Shown here piece after piece: positions 1-5,252 of a DNA stretch of 5,628 nt. The notes under the pieces are model-generated. The model saw only the letters and a program-made list of their open reading frames with translations, was not told the DNA's origin and ran no database searches. Source of the DNA: Verrucomicrobiota bacterium. Its GTDB lineage: Bacteria > Verrucomicrobiota > Verrucomicrobiia > Chthoniobacterales > UBA10450. Position 1 is the stretch's first letter, and the number at the start of each line of letters is the position of its first letter. Position numbers and translations under genes: made by a program. The stretch lies in the NCBI GenBank assembly GCA_003221375.1, contig QHRI01000197.1:1-5628 (forward strand), written 5' to 3'.

Positions 1-227
1 ATTCCCTCCGCTGCGCATGCCTTCTTTATCTCTTCGACTTTGCCTTCGGGCAACGAACCTGTGTCGTGCAAGATGCGACCGATCAGCGTGGACTTGCCAT
101 GGTCAACATGACCAACGAAGACGATCTTGAGCTTCAGCTCGCTGTCTGCGGTTGGGCGTTGAGCGTTGGGCGTTGAGCTGCCCGCTCGCGAATCCTTTCG
201 GAGTTGGGCGTTTTCTTTTTCGATCAT
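1..227 (-). CDS. cysN: Sulfate adenylyltransferase large (GTPase) subunit, N-terminal 75 codons, runs off left edge
   Basis: This is the amino end of the GTPase subunit of ATP sulfurylase, which with CysD converts sulfate and ATP to adenosine 5'-phosphosulfate and uses GTP hydrolysis to drive the reaction. The translation shows the translation-factor-type P-loop GHVDHGKS at residues 39-46, followed by TLIGRIL and a CysN-like [15 protein letters not shown] stretch. The ATG at 227-225 overlaps the cysD stop as ATGA, and an AGGGA ribosome binding site lies inside the end of cysD about 6 nt upstream, so the two genes are translationally coupled. Residues 1-30 form a polar, low-complexity extension before the GTPase core. 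Part of it is encoded by a tandem-like CAACGCCCAAC repeat. The remaining G motifs, the beta-barrel domains and any fused APS kinase domain are outside the window. A paralogous elongation-factor-like GTPase is the only alternative, and the cysD neighbour makes it unlikely. Confidence 0.93.
   Translation of the reverse strand, partial: MIEKENAQLRKDSRAGSSTPNAQRPTADSELKLKIVFVGHVDHGKSTLIGRILHDTGSLPEGKVEEIKKACAAEG
151..212. repeat. Three copies of decamer GTTGGGCGTT inside the cysN start
   Basis: The ten-base word GTTGGGCGTT occurs at 151-160, 165-174 and 203-212. The first two copies lie within a longer repeated unit, GTTGGGCGTTGAG, with a 14-nt period. The copies are not in the same reading frame. 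They encode the polar linker before the CysN GTPase core (NAQL and PNAQRPT on the minus strand). It looks like a short dispersed or expanding repeat that settled in a tolerant coding position. This is seen directly; the origin is an inference. Confidence 0.6.
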
Positions 228-1042
228 AGAAATCCCTTCGCCCGCAACTTCTGCATCGCATTCCGTTCGTAATGATCCTGGGCGCGACCGGCGCGCTCAG
301 TCGTTTTTGTTGCTGCCAGTTCGGTAATGATCTCGTCGATCGTCGAGGCAGTGCTCTCAATCGGCTGCGTGATGGGACGGCAGCCCAACGATCTAAATCG
401 TTTGCCGTTTCGAGCGAAATACATTTGCGGGATGGGAATGTTTTCGCGCTGGATATAGCGCCAGATATCCACCTCAGTCCAGTCCAGCAAGGGTTGGATG
501 CGAACGTGTTCGCCTTTTGAGGCCGTCGTTACAAACTGGCTCCAGAATTCAGGCGGCTGATCCTTATAATCCCATTCAAACTGGGCGTTGCGTGGCGAAA
601 AATACCGCTCTTTTGCGCGAGTTGGGTCTTCGTCGCGTCGAATGCCGGTGATCAGCGCGTCCCATTTGTATTCGGCCAGTACTTGTCGCAACGCCACCGT
701 CTTCAACTCATGCGTAACCGTTACCGGATCGTGCGTCTCATAACCAATTCCGCGCGCGCGGGCTTCGGTGTTGATTTTAACAATCAGATTGAGGTTGTGA
801 TGCTTCTTCGCCCATTCGCGGAAGTCGAGCATCTCAGGGAATTCGTAGGTCGTGTCGATATGCAGAACCGGAAAAGGAACGCGCCCCAAGAAGGCTTTGC
901 GCGCAAGCCAGACTAGAACATTTGAGTCTTTTCCCATCGACCAGGGCATGGCGATATTTTTGAAGGCGTGGTACGCCTCGCGAAAAATGAAAATGCTCTG
1001 GTTCTCGAGATCGTCGAGATGAGTGCGCGTTGTCTCGTTCAT
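224..1042 (-). CDS. cysD: Sulfate adenylyltransferase small subunit CysD, 272 aa
   Basis: This is the catalytic PP-loop subunit of bacterial ATP sulfurylase. It adenylates sulfate to APS in the cytoplasm as a heterodimer with CysN, encoded next. The PP-loop SMGKDS is at residues 35-40. Other landmarks are LARKAFLG (46-53), the FPVLHIDT strand (57-64), RRDED (135-139), RAKER (142-146), the TEVDIWRYI helix (189-197) and the [10 protein letters not shown] block (216-225). I chose the ATG at 1042 because [17 protein letters not shown] aligns with the amino end of known CysD proteins. An in-frame GTG at 1144 would add 34 unrelated residues that read through repeat-like DNA. The protein is about 30 residues shorter than E. 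coli CysD because the segment between the YFA motif and RFRSLGC is reduced to NGKR, a known short-form variant. Shine-Dalgarno pairing before the start is weak. The gene appears to be first in a cysDN operon. Confidence 0.96.
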   Translation of the reverse strand: MNETTRTHLDDLENQSIFIFREAYHAFKNIAMPWSMGKDSNVLVWLARKAFLGRVPFPVLHIDTTYEFPEMLDFREWAKKHHNLNLIVKINTEARARGIGYETHDPVTVTHELKTVALRQVLAEYKWDALITGIRRDEDPTRAKERYFSPRNAQFEWDYKDQPPEFWSQFVTTASKGEHVRIQPLLDWTEVDIWRYIQRENIPIPQMYFARNGKRFRSLGCRPITQPIESTASTIDEIITELAATKTTERAGRAQDHYERNAMQKLRAKGFL

Positions 1043-1046
1043 TGTA

Positions 1047-1058
1047 AGAAGCGCTTCT
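1047..1058. promoter_or_regulatory. 12-bp perfect palindrome AGAAGCGCTTCT just before cysD
   Basis: A perfect palindrome lies 5-16 nt upstream of the cysD start codon and overlaps the place where a ribosome binding site and the candidate -10 box would sit. It could be a small operator or a hairpin that limits translation initiation. A palindrome of this length could also arise by chance. There is no independent support. Confidence 0.25.
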
Positions 1059-1084
1059 ATACATTCGAGCGGCCGTTCGCGCAA
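1056..1084 (-). promoter_or_regulatory. Candidate sigma-70-type promoter for cysDN
   Basis: Reading the minus strand, TTGCGC (1084-1079) is followed after exactly 17 nt by TATAGA (1061-1056). The -35 box matches consensus at only three of six positions and the -10 box at four of six. Transcription would begin only a few nucleotides before the cysD ATG, giving a very short leader. It is offered as the best candidate seen in the divergent region, not as an established promoter. Confidence 0.25.
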
Positions 1085-1184
1085 AGCTCGATGTAAACTC
1101 CCGAATACGGTAAGAAGCCACACTTTACGCCGTCTTATTAACACCGCATCTTTAGACCCGATGGTTTCGCATGCAATCCCTCAA

Positions 1185-1202
1185 AAGCCGTTTAAACGGC
1201 TT
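1185..1202. promoter_or_regulatory. Perfect 18-bp palindrome, possible operator or hairpin
   Basis: AAGCCGTTTAAACGGCTT is fully self-complementary and sits between divergent cysDN and nuoBC. As RNA it would form a six-pair GC-containing stem with a TTTAAA loop. On the minus strand it is followed by only a very short T run, so it is at best a weak intrinsic terminator. As DNA it could bind a dimeric regulator. It lies at the centre of the larger inverted-repeat element. Confidence 0.4.
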
Positions 1203-1220
1203 CTTCCCGTCATGCGGGAT

Positions 1221-1240
1221 CACCTGGTTAAAACCAGGTG
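1221..1240. other. Nine-base-pair hairpin CACCTGGTT / AACCAGGTG
   Basis: Two perfectly complementary nonamers are separated by AA, so a real RNA hairpin would have about eight pairs and a four-base loop. It forms the right arm of the 121-bp element and lies about 75 nt upstream of the nuoB start, within a possible nuoB leader. There is no following T tract on the plus strand, so a terminator role is not supported. Confidence 0.45.
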
Positions 1241-1295
1241 GTAACGAGACGATGCATTTCCTATCACTCCGTCGCCAATCTTGCATGCGCGATCC

Positions 1296-1301
1296 AGGAG
1301 G
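1296..1301 (+). promoter_or_regulatory. Ribosome binding site of nuoB, long spacing
   Basis: A perfect AGGAGG core ends 13 nt before the ATG at 1315, longer than the usual 5-9 nt. No in-frame start codon lies closer to it, and the NuoB amino end supports 1315. The strong core may compensate for the long spacer. Confidence 0.6.
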
Positions 1302-1314
1302 TTAGGCTTAATCC

Positions 1315-1851
1315 ATGTCGGAAACACTTGCGACAGCATACGACTCGAAGATCGAAGGCAACGTGATTTTTACACGCTTCGATGCAGCGCTGAACTGGGT
1401 ACGCAAGAATTCGCTTTGGCCGATGCCAATGGGCCTGGCCTGTTGCGCGATCGAGTTGATGGCCGCGGCCGCTTCTCGCTTTGACATCGCGCGGTTCGGC
1501 GCTGAGGTAATGCGGTTTTCGCCGCGGCAATGCGATGTAATGATTGTGGCGGGGACTGTCACCTACAAAATGGCGCTGGCGGTAAAGCGAATTTATGAGC
1601 AAATGCCGGAGCCGAAGTGGGTAATCGCCATGGGCGCGTGCGCTTCCACCGGAGGCATGTATCGGTCTTACGCCGTATTGCAAGGAATCGATCAGCTTTT
1701 GCCGGTGGACGTTTATATCTCTGGTTGCCCGCCACGCCCGGAGGCTTTGCTCGCCGGCCTCATGAAATTGCAGGAGAAAATTTCTCGGGAACGCTCATTC
1801 AGAAATCAGAAACCGGAACTGGCAGAAAAGCTCGAGGGAGCATTCGCATGA
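1315..1851 (+). CDS. nuoB: NADH-quinone oxidoreductase subunit B (NuoB), 178 aa
   Basis: NuoB is the complex I subunit that holds the terminal 4Fe-4S cluster N2 and passes electrons to quinone at the junction of the peripheral and membrane arms. The four expected N2 ligands are visible: the adjacent pair Cys43-Cys44 in [10 protein letters not shown], Cys109 in AMGACAS and Cys138 in [11 protein letters not shown]. Other family hallmarks are [14 protein letters not shown] (59-72), [10 protein letters not shown] (78-87) and [11 protein letters not shown] (97-107). Length is typical. An AGGAGG precedes the start. No nuoA is found upstream; instead the gene is divergent from cysD. The TGA stop overlaps an ATG (ATGA at 1848-1851) preceded by GAGGGAG, the usual arrangement for a coupled next gene, but the frame reached from that ATG is a short one rather than nuoC. 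Confidence 0.97.
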   Translation: MSETLATAYDSKIEGNVIFTRFDAALNWVRKNSLWPMPMGLACCAIELMAAAASRFDIARFGAEVMRFSPRQCDVMIVAGTVTYKMALAVKRIYEQMPEPKWVIAMGACASTGGMYRSYAVLQGIDQLLPVDVYISGCPPRPEALLAGLMKLQEKISRERSFRNQKPELAEKLEGAFA

Positions 1852-1955
1852 ATATGTGCGCCGGAGGCTGGAATTGTAGGGCAAGCGCTTCGCTTGCCTC
1901 ACCAACCGCCTTGGCAGGCGGAGCGCCTGCCTTACAACAGCATACGAATGACTAG
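1848..1955 (+). CDS. 35-codon mini-ORF between nuoB and nuoC, possible translational relay
   Basis: The ATG at 1848 overlaps the nuoB stop as ATGA and has a good GAGGGAG ribosome binding site (1834-1840) seven nt upstream. It reads 35 codons through the hairpin repeat and stops at TAG 1953-1955, just past the nuoC ATG at 1948, in a different frame from nuoC. The peptide ([10 protein letters not shown] at its start, then an Ala/Ser/Gly-rich stretch) resembles no protein I know and is probably not functional as such. Its stop-start overlap with nuoC would let ribosomes leaving nuoB reinitiate twice. Translation is inferred only from the signals. Confidence 0.35.
   Translation: MNMCAGGWNCRASASLASPTALAGGAPALQQHTND
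1874..1937. repeat. 64-bp twin-hairpin palindromic repeat between nuoB and nuoC (REP/BIME-like)
   Basis: The element opens with TTGTAGG (1874-1880) and closes with its near inverse CCTTACAA (1930-1937). Inside are two perfect eight-pair hairpins: GGCAAGCG/CGCTTGCC around CTT (1880-1898) and GGCAGGCG/CGCCTGCC around GAG (1913-1931). They are separated by a 14-nt linker. This twin-stem architecture with shared ends is characteristic of mobile palindromic intergenic repeats. Its position splits a GGAGG motif (1863-1867) from the nuoC start. As RNA it could also slow nucleases or ribosomes within the operon. The family has not been identified. Confidence 0.75.
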
Positions 1956-2523
1956 CCAGGAAGCACTCCAATCGCTCAGCAGTTCGTTTCCTGAGAAGAT
2001 CCAGCACAAGACTGAATTTCGTGGTGAAACGACTTGCATGATTGGAGCAAACGACCTTCGTGAGATCACGAAATTTTGCCGGGATGAACTTTCGTTCGAC
2101 TACCTGATCGATATCACCAGCATCGACAATTTCGGCGAAGAGCCACGTTTCGAGATTGTTTATCACCTCTATTCGATGTCGCACGCAGCTCATTTGCGCC
2201 TGAAGCTAGCGGTTTCAGAAGAGGCAGGCGCTGTAGATACCGTTTCCGATATTTGGCCGACGGCGAATTGGCACGAGCGCGAGATTTACGACATGATGGG
2301 AATCAAATTCAACGGACACCCCGACCTTCGTCGCATTCTAATGTGGGATGGCTATCCCTTCTTCCCACTGCGAAAAGATTTTCCGCTCGAAGGATTGCCC
2401 AGCGAGATGCCCGATGTCGCGTTTACCAAAGTCACACCTCTGGAAGGCGGCCCGTTCGTTACTTTGCCGAGCACCGCGACTTCAAAGGACCGCGAACCGC
2501 GCGCACGACCGCCCGAATTGTAA
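1948..2523 (+). CDS. nuoC: NADH-quinone oxidoreductase subunit C (NuoC), 191 aa
   Basis: NuoC is the 30-kDa-type subunit of the complex I peripheral arm; it has no cofactor and packs against NuoD and NuoB. The family signature is clear: WPTANWHEREIYDMMGI followed by FNGHPDLRRILMWDGYPFFP and LRKDFPLEG, roughly residues 105-150. The N-terminal half (FDYLIDITSIDNFGEEPRFEIVYHLYS) also fits. I chose ATG 1948, giving MTSQEALQ. The frame is open upstream and contains a TTG at 1894, but the 18 extra residues would be encoded by the hairpin repeat. There is no good Shine-Dalgarno directly before 1948; the nearest strong ones belong to the mini-ORF (1834-1840) or lie 80 nt away (1863-1867). The frame is the same as nuoB. 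The gene converges on the minus-strand HD gene 36 nt later with no clear terminator between, and no nuoD follows. The C-terminal tail beyond the core is short and arginine-rich. Confidence 0.95.
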   Translation: MTSQEALQSLSSSFPEKIQHKTEFRGETTCMIGANDLREITKFCRDELSFDYLIDITSIDNFGEEPRFEIVYHLYSMSHAAHLRLKLAVSEEAGAVDTVSDIWPTANWHEREIYDMMGIKFNGHPDLRRILMWDGYPFFPLRKDFPLEGLPSEMPDVAFTKVTPLEGGPFVTLPSTATSKDREPRARPPEL

Positions 2524-2559
2524 GTTCAATGCTACGAGCCCGGCGTCGAACCCTCCGCA

Positions 2560-4206
2560 TCAGGCTGCTGAGACGGGCGGAGCCGACTCTGGTTTTCGCG
2601 TCGCAACCATTACGTCTGGACGCAGACCTTCCTCGCGTGGAATGATGGTCGTTGTTTTCGAGCCCAGCTTTGGATAGGCGATCCGGCTGTGGAGCATCAT
2701 TAACAGCGTAAATCGGAAACGTTCGGCAATAATTTTCAGTTCGCCGAGCGTCAGGTCGCAGTCGTCCAGTTGCCGGTCGCTAATGCGCTCTTCGATGAGT
2801 TCGTTCACCAGGGTTTCGATTTTTTGCGGAGTCGGTTTTTCCAAGCTACGCGAGGCACTTTCGACAGTATCGGCGAGGCTCACGATGGCACTCTCCTTCG
2901 TCTGCGGTTTCGGTCCGCCATAACGAAAACTCTCTTCCTTCACCCCCGGAATATCGTCCTCGCGCAGCTTCATGATTTTGCCGCCGGCGCGCGCATCTTC
3001 ATGCTGTTGGAGAGCACGCTGATAAAAATAACGCACCAGCGATGTGCCGTGATGTTCCTGAATAATATCGATGATGCGCTGATTCAGTTTGTACTTAAGG
3101 GCGAGATCGACGCCCTCCTTCACATGCGCGATGATAATTAAGGCGCTCATCGTCGGCGCGAGGTCGTCGTGCGGATTGCGCTCGAAGCTCATGTTCTCAG
3201 TAAAGTATTCCGGCTTCACCAGCTTGCCGACATCGTGAAAATAAGCGCAGACGCGGCAGAGGGTCGCGTTTGCACCGATGGCTTCTGCAGCGGCTTCGGC
3301 GAGATTGGCCACGACCAGACTGTGGTGATAAGTCCCCGGTGCTTCGATGGTCATCCGACGTAGCAACGGATGATTGAGGTCGGACGCTTCCAGCCAGGAA
3401 ATGTCCGTTGTGATTTCAAACAGGTTTTCAAGAACAGGCAGCGCGCCTCCAACCAGAGTCGCAGTCAAAATTCCATTGCCGATAGCGAGCGCGCTTTGCA
3501 CTCCGATCACGCCCCAGTCATTGGCCGTTGGATAAAACCAATTCATCGGCCCGATCAAACCAAACGTTAGCGACAACAACCAGATGGCGAGCCCGACCCA
3601 GAATCCAGCACGGATCAATTGGCCGCGGCGTCGAACCTGTAAGGTGAGCGACACAGCTGTGAATCCGCTGATCAGACTCGTTATCAGCAGCGGCGCGTCA
3701 ATGGGACCAAACAAGGCACTACTCCAGAGACTCACAAAAAATGCGGCGTAAAGCCCGTGATGGCGACCCAACAACACGCTCAGCACAAGCGGCGCGAAAG
3801 CATAGGGCATAATTAACCCGGCCGTTTCCGGCTTCAAAAATCGATAATTTCCGCTGTTACAAAGCACAAGCAGCAATTTGATAACAGCCAGTTGCACCAG
3901 AATGACTCCAAAAATTAGAAGAATGCGCGAACTGCGCGAAAAACTCTTCGGCTGATTGATCCACAGTTGAGTGATCGCGGTGGCCAGGACCAGCAGCGCG
4001 ATAATAAAATTCTTGGTCGGCTCCGGCTGTTGGCCGCTAAAAACGAGAAACGCGAGGCCACCGACAAACACCGCAAAGATCACGACCTTGGTGTAAGGCG
4101 AATATTCCAGGTTGCGCTTGAGCTCGCTACGCGCCCGGCGGCGGCGCATTTTCCGCGAGGCGAGGCCACGTCTGATGAGTCTTCCGCGTTTTGAAAAATC
4201 GAACAT
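2560..4206 (-). CDS. pgpH: PgpH-like 7TM-HD membrane phosphodiesterase (probable c-di-AMP hydrolase), 548 aa, without ectodomain
   Basis: The C-terminal half is an HD-type metal-dependent phosphohydrolase of the PgpH/YqfF class. PgpH is known to hydrolyse cyclic di-AMP to pApA; that activity is inferred here. Metal-binding residues are visible: His295 in APGTYHHS, His324-Asp325 in YFHDVGK, His361, His385-His386 in QEHHGTS and Asp446 in SLADTVES. The blocks NPHDDLAP, GGPKPQTKESAIV and DCDLTLGELKIIAERF match the family. The amino half has a basic cytoplasmic start (RRRRARSELKR, 21-31) and about eight hydrophobic helices near 38-58, 65-83, 95-116, 128-147, 150-167, 170-190, 198-219 and 232-257, which places the HD domain inside the cell. 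Classical PgpH has a large extracellular domain between helices 1 and 2; here only about seven residues separate them. The ATG at 4206 lies 8 nt after the phoH stop, so the genes are cotranscribed. Its own ribosome binding site is weak. Confidence 0.9.
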   Translation of the reverse strand: MFDFSKRGRLIRRGLASRKMRRRRARSELKRNLEYSPYTKVVIFAVFVGGLAFLVFSGQQPEPTKNFIIALLVLATAITQLWINQPKSFSRSSRILLIFGVILVQLAVIKLLLVLCNSGNYRFLKPETAGLIMPYAFAPLVLSVLLGRHHGLYAAFFVSLWSSALFGPIDAPLLITSLISGFTAVSLTLQVRRRGQLIRAGFWVGLAIWLLSLTFGLIGPMNWFYPTANDWGVIGVQSALAIGNGILTATLVGGALPVLENLFEITTDISWLEASDLNHPLLRRMTIEAPGTYHHSLVVANLAEAAAEAIGANATLCRVCAYFHDVGKLVKPEYFTENMSFERNPHDDLAPTMSALIIIAHVKEGVDLALKYKLNQRIIDIIQEHHGTSLVRYFYQRALQQHEDARAGGKIMKLREDDIPGVKEESFRYGGPKPQTKESAIVSLADTVESASRSLEKPTPQKIETLVNELIEERISDRQLDDCDLTLGELKIIAERFRFTLLMMLHSRIAYPKLGSKTTTIIPREEGLRPDVMVATRKPESAPPVSAA

Positions 4207-4214
4207 TTGGTTTT

Positions 4215-5186
4215 TTACTTGCGTGGCGCAGGCGACCGATGCTGCTGGTACGCGCCAATAATGGCACGAACCAATTCATGCCGCACAACGTCGCGCTCGG
4301 TAAAGTACACAGTAGCGATTCCAGGAACAGCTTTTAATGCCTGCAATGCTTCGACCACACCGGAGCGCTTGTTCGCCGGCAAATCAATCTGTGTGACGTC
4401 GCCGGTTACCACGCATTTGGAATTCAAACCGATACGCGTCAGCAGCATGAACATCTGCTCCGTCGTTGTGTTTTGTGCTTCATCCAGAATCACGAAAGCG
4501 TTATTCAAGGTGCGTCCGCGCATGTACGCCAACGGGGCTACTTCAATGATTTGCCGCGCAATCGCGCGCTCCATCTCCTCTGGTTCTATCATCTCACGCA
4601 AGGCGTCGTAAAGCGGACGCAGATACGGCGTGATCTTTTGCTCGAGATCACCCGGCAGAAAACCGAGCGCTTCACCAGCTTCGACTGCCGGTCGCGTCAA
4701 AATAATACGTGCCACCTGCTCTTTCTTGAGCGCCGCGACCGCCATGGCAACAGCGAGGTAGGTTTTGCCGGTGCCGGCGGGTCCGATTCCAAAAACAACA
4801 TCATGCTTTTGAATTGCCTCAACATACGCCCGCTGGTTTGCACTTCGCGCCACAATGGGCGGTTTGCGTGAGGAGGTGGTGATTTTGGTTGAAACAACGT
4901 CGCCGAGATTCTCGTCGCGCTCTTCGGAAACTGCCTTGAGCGCGTAATTAAATTCGTGCTTTTGAATCTCCACGCCCTGTTGCCGCGCTTTCTCGAGTTG
5001 CTCAAACACATGTTGAGCCTTATCGACCCGGCTCGGGTCTCCTTCCAGTTTCACCCAGCCTTCGCGCGTGGTCACTTTCACACCGAGCGAATCCTCGAGG
5101 TTCTTCAAAAGCCTGATGTCGTTGGCGTAGAGCGATTGCAAAGCGCGCGGGCTTTCAAACTGCAGGGTGCGCGTCTCACTCATCAT
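4215..5186 (-). CDS. phoH: PhoH family P-loop ATPase with N-terminal KH-like domain, 323 aa
   Basis: PhoH-like proteins are cytoplasmic ATPases linked to RNA metabolism; their exact substrate in bacteria is not settled. Residues about 20-70 resemble the small KH-like nucleic-acid-binding domain (NDIRLLKNLEDSLGVKVTTR, then VKLEGDPSRVDKA). The ATPase domain shows NQRAYVEAI, Walker A GPAGTGKT (135-142), ILTRPAVEAGEALGFLPGD, Walker B VILDEAQN (232-239) and TGDVTQIDLP (261-270), all diagnostic. Length is typical. Translation can begin at ATG 5186 or at the adjacent ATG 5183; a TTG directly upstream is less likely. A GGGGGC run lies about 8 nt ahead of the start, and a small hairpin lies ahead of that. 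The pairing with a downstream 7TM-HD gene copies the Firmicutes phoH-yqfF order, but ybeY, which usually follows, is not in this window. Confidence 0.95.
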   Translation of the reverse strand: MMSETRTLQFESPRALQSLYANDIRLLKNLEDSLGVKVTTREGWVKLEGDPSRVDKAQHVFEQLEKARQQGVEIQKHEFNYALKAVSEERDENLGDVVSTKITTSSRKPPIVARSANQRAYVEAIQKHDVVFGIGPAGTGKTYLAVAMAVAALKKEQVARIILTRPAVEAGEALGFLPGDLEQKITPYLRPLYDALREMIEPEEMERAIARQIIEVAPLAYMRGRTLNNAFVILDEAQNTTTEQMFMLLTRIGLNSKCVVTGDVTQIDLPANKRSGVVEALQALKAVPGIATVYFTERDVVRHELVRAIIGAYQQHRSPAPRK

Positions 5187-5198
5187 CAATCTGCGCCC

Positions 5199-5214
5199 CC
5201 GGCATTCTTGCCGG
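5199..5214. other. Six-base-pair hairpin just upstream of the phoH start
   Basis: CCGGCA and TGCCGG flank the four-base loop TTCT, ending 12 nt before the phoH ATG on the minus strand. The stem overlaps the edge of the G-rich stretch that would serve as ribosome binding site, so it could influence phoH initiation. No T tract follows on either strand, so it is not a convincing terminator for the upstream gene. Chance is possible. Confidence 0.3.
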
Positions 5215-5252
5215 TCGCGTATTGGCTAAAAGCAAATGCCACAAAGCCTACT

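Larger units (their letters stand above)
1131..1251. repeat. About 121-bp imperfect palindromic element with terminal inverted repeats (MITE-like or REP-like)
   Basis: The left end CGTCTTATTAACACC (1131-1145) and the right end GGTGGTAACGAGACG (1237-1251) are inverted repeats matching at 12 of 15 positions. Near the centre is the perfect 18-bp palindrome AAGCCGTTTAAACGGCTT (1185-1202). To its right lie the hairpins CCCG/CGGG (1206-1218) and CACCTGGTT/AACCAGGTG (1221-1240). No protein is plausible in it. The nested symmetry and the position in the gap between divergent cysD and nuoB fit a miniature inverted-repeat or palindromic intergenic element. A structured RNA leader of either operon is the alternative. 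I see no clear target-site duplication. Confidence 0.5.

Noticed and set aside
1043..1144. Upstream GTG start for cysD adding 34 residues
   Set aside because: The extra residues do not resemble CysD and the start lies in the terminal repeat of the intergenic element; the ATG at 1042 gives the expected amino end.
1185..1202. Rho-independent terminator at the 18-bp palindrome
   Set aside because: There is only a very short T run on either side, and it lies between two divergent genes where no transcript needs to end.
1131..1251. Short CRISPR array or riboswitch
   Set aside because: There are no regularly spaced identical direct repeats, and I cannot match the fold to any known sulfur-related riboswitch class.
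1264..1683. Minus-strand open frame opposite nuoB
   Set aside because: It is antisense to a certain gene, rich in His and Arg, and has no recognisable motif.
1894..1947. TTG start extending NuoC by 18 residues
   Set aside because: The extension is encoded by the hairpin repeat and has no ribosome binding site; ATG 1948 gives a normal NuoC.
2524..2559. Bidirectional terminator between nuoC and the HD gene
   Set aside because: I see no stem of useful length followed by a T tract in this 36-nt convergent gap.
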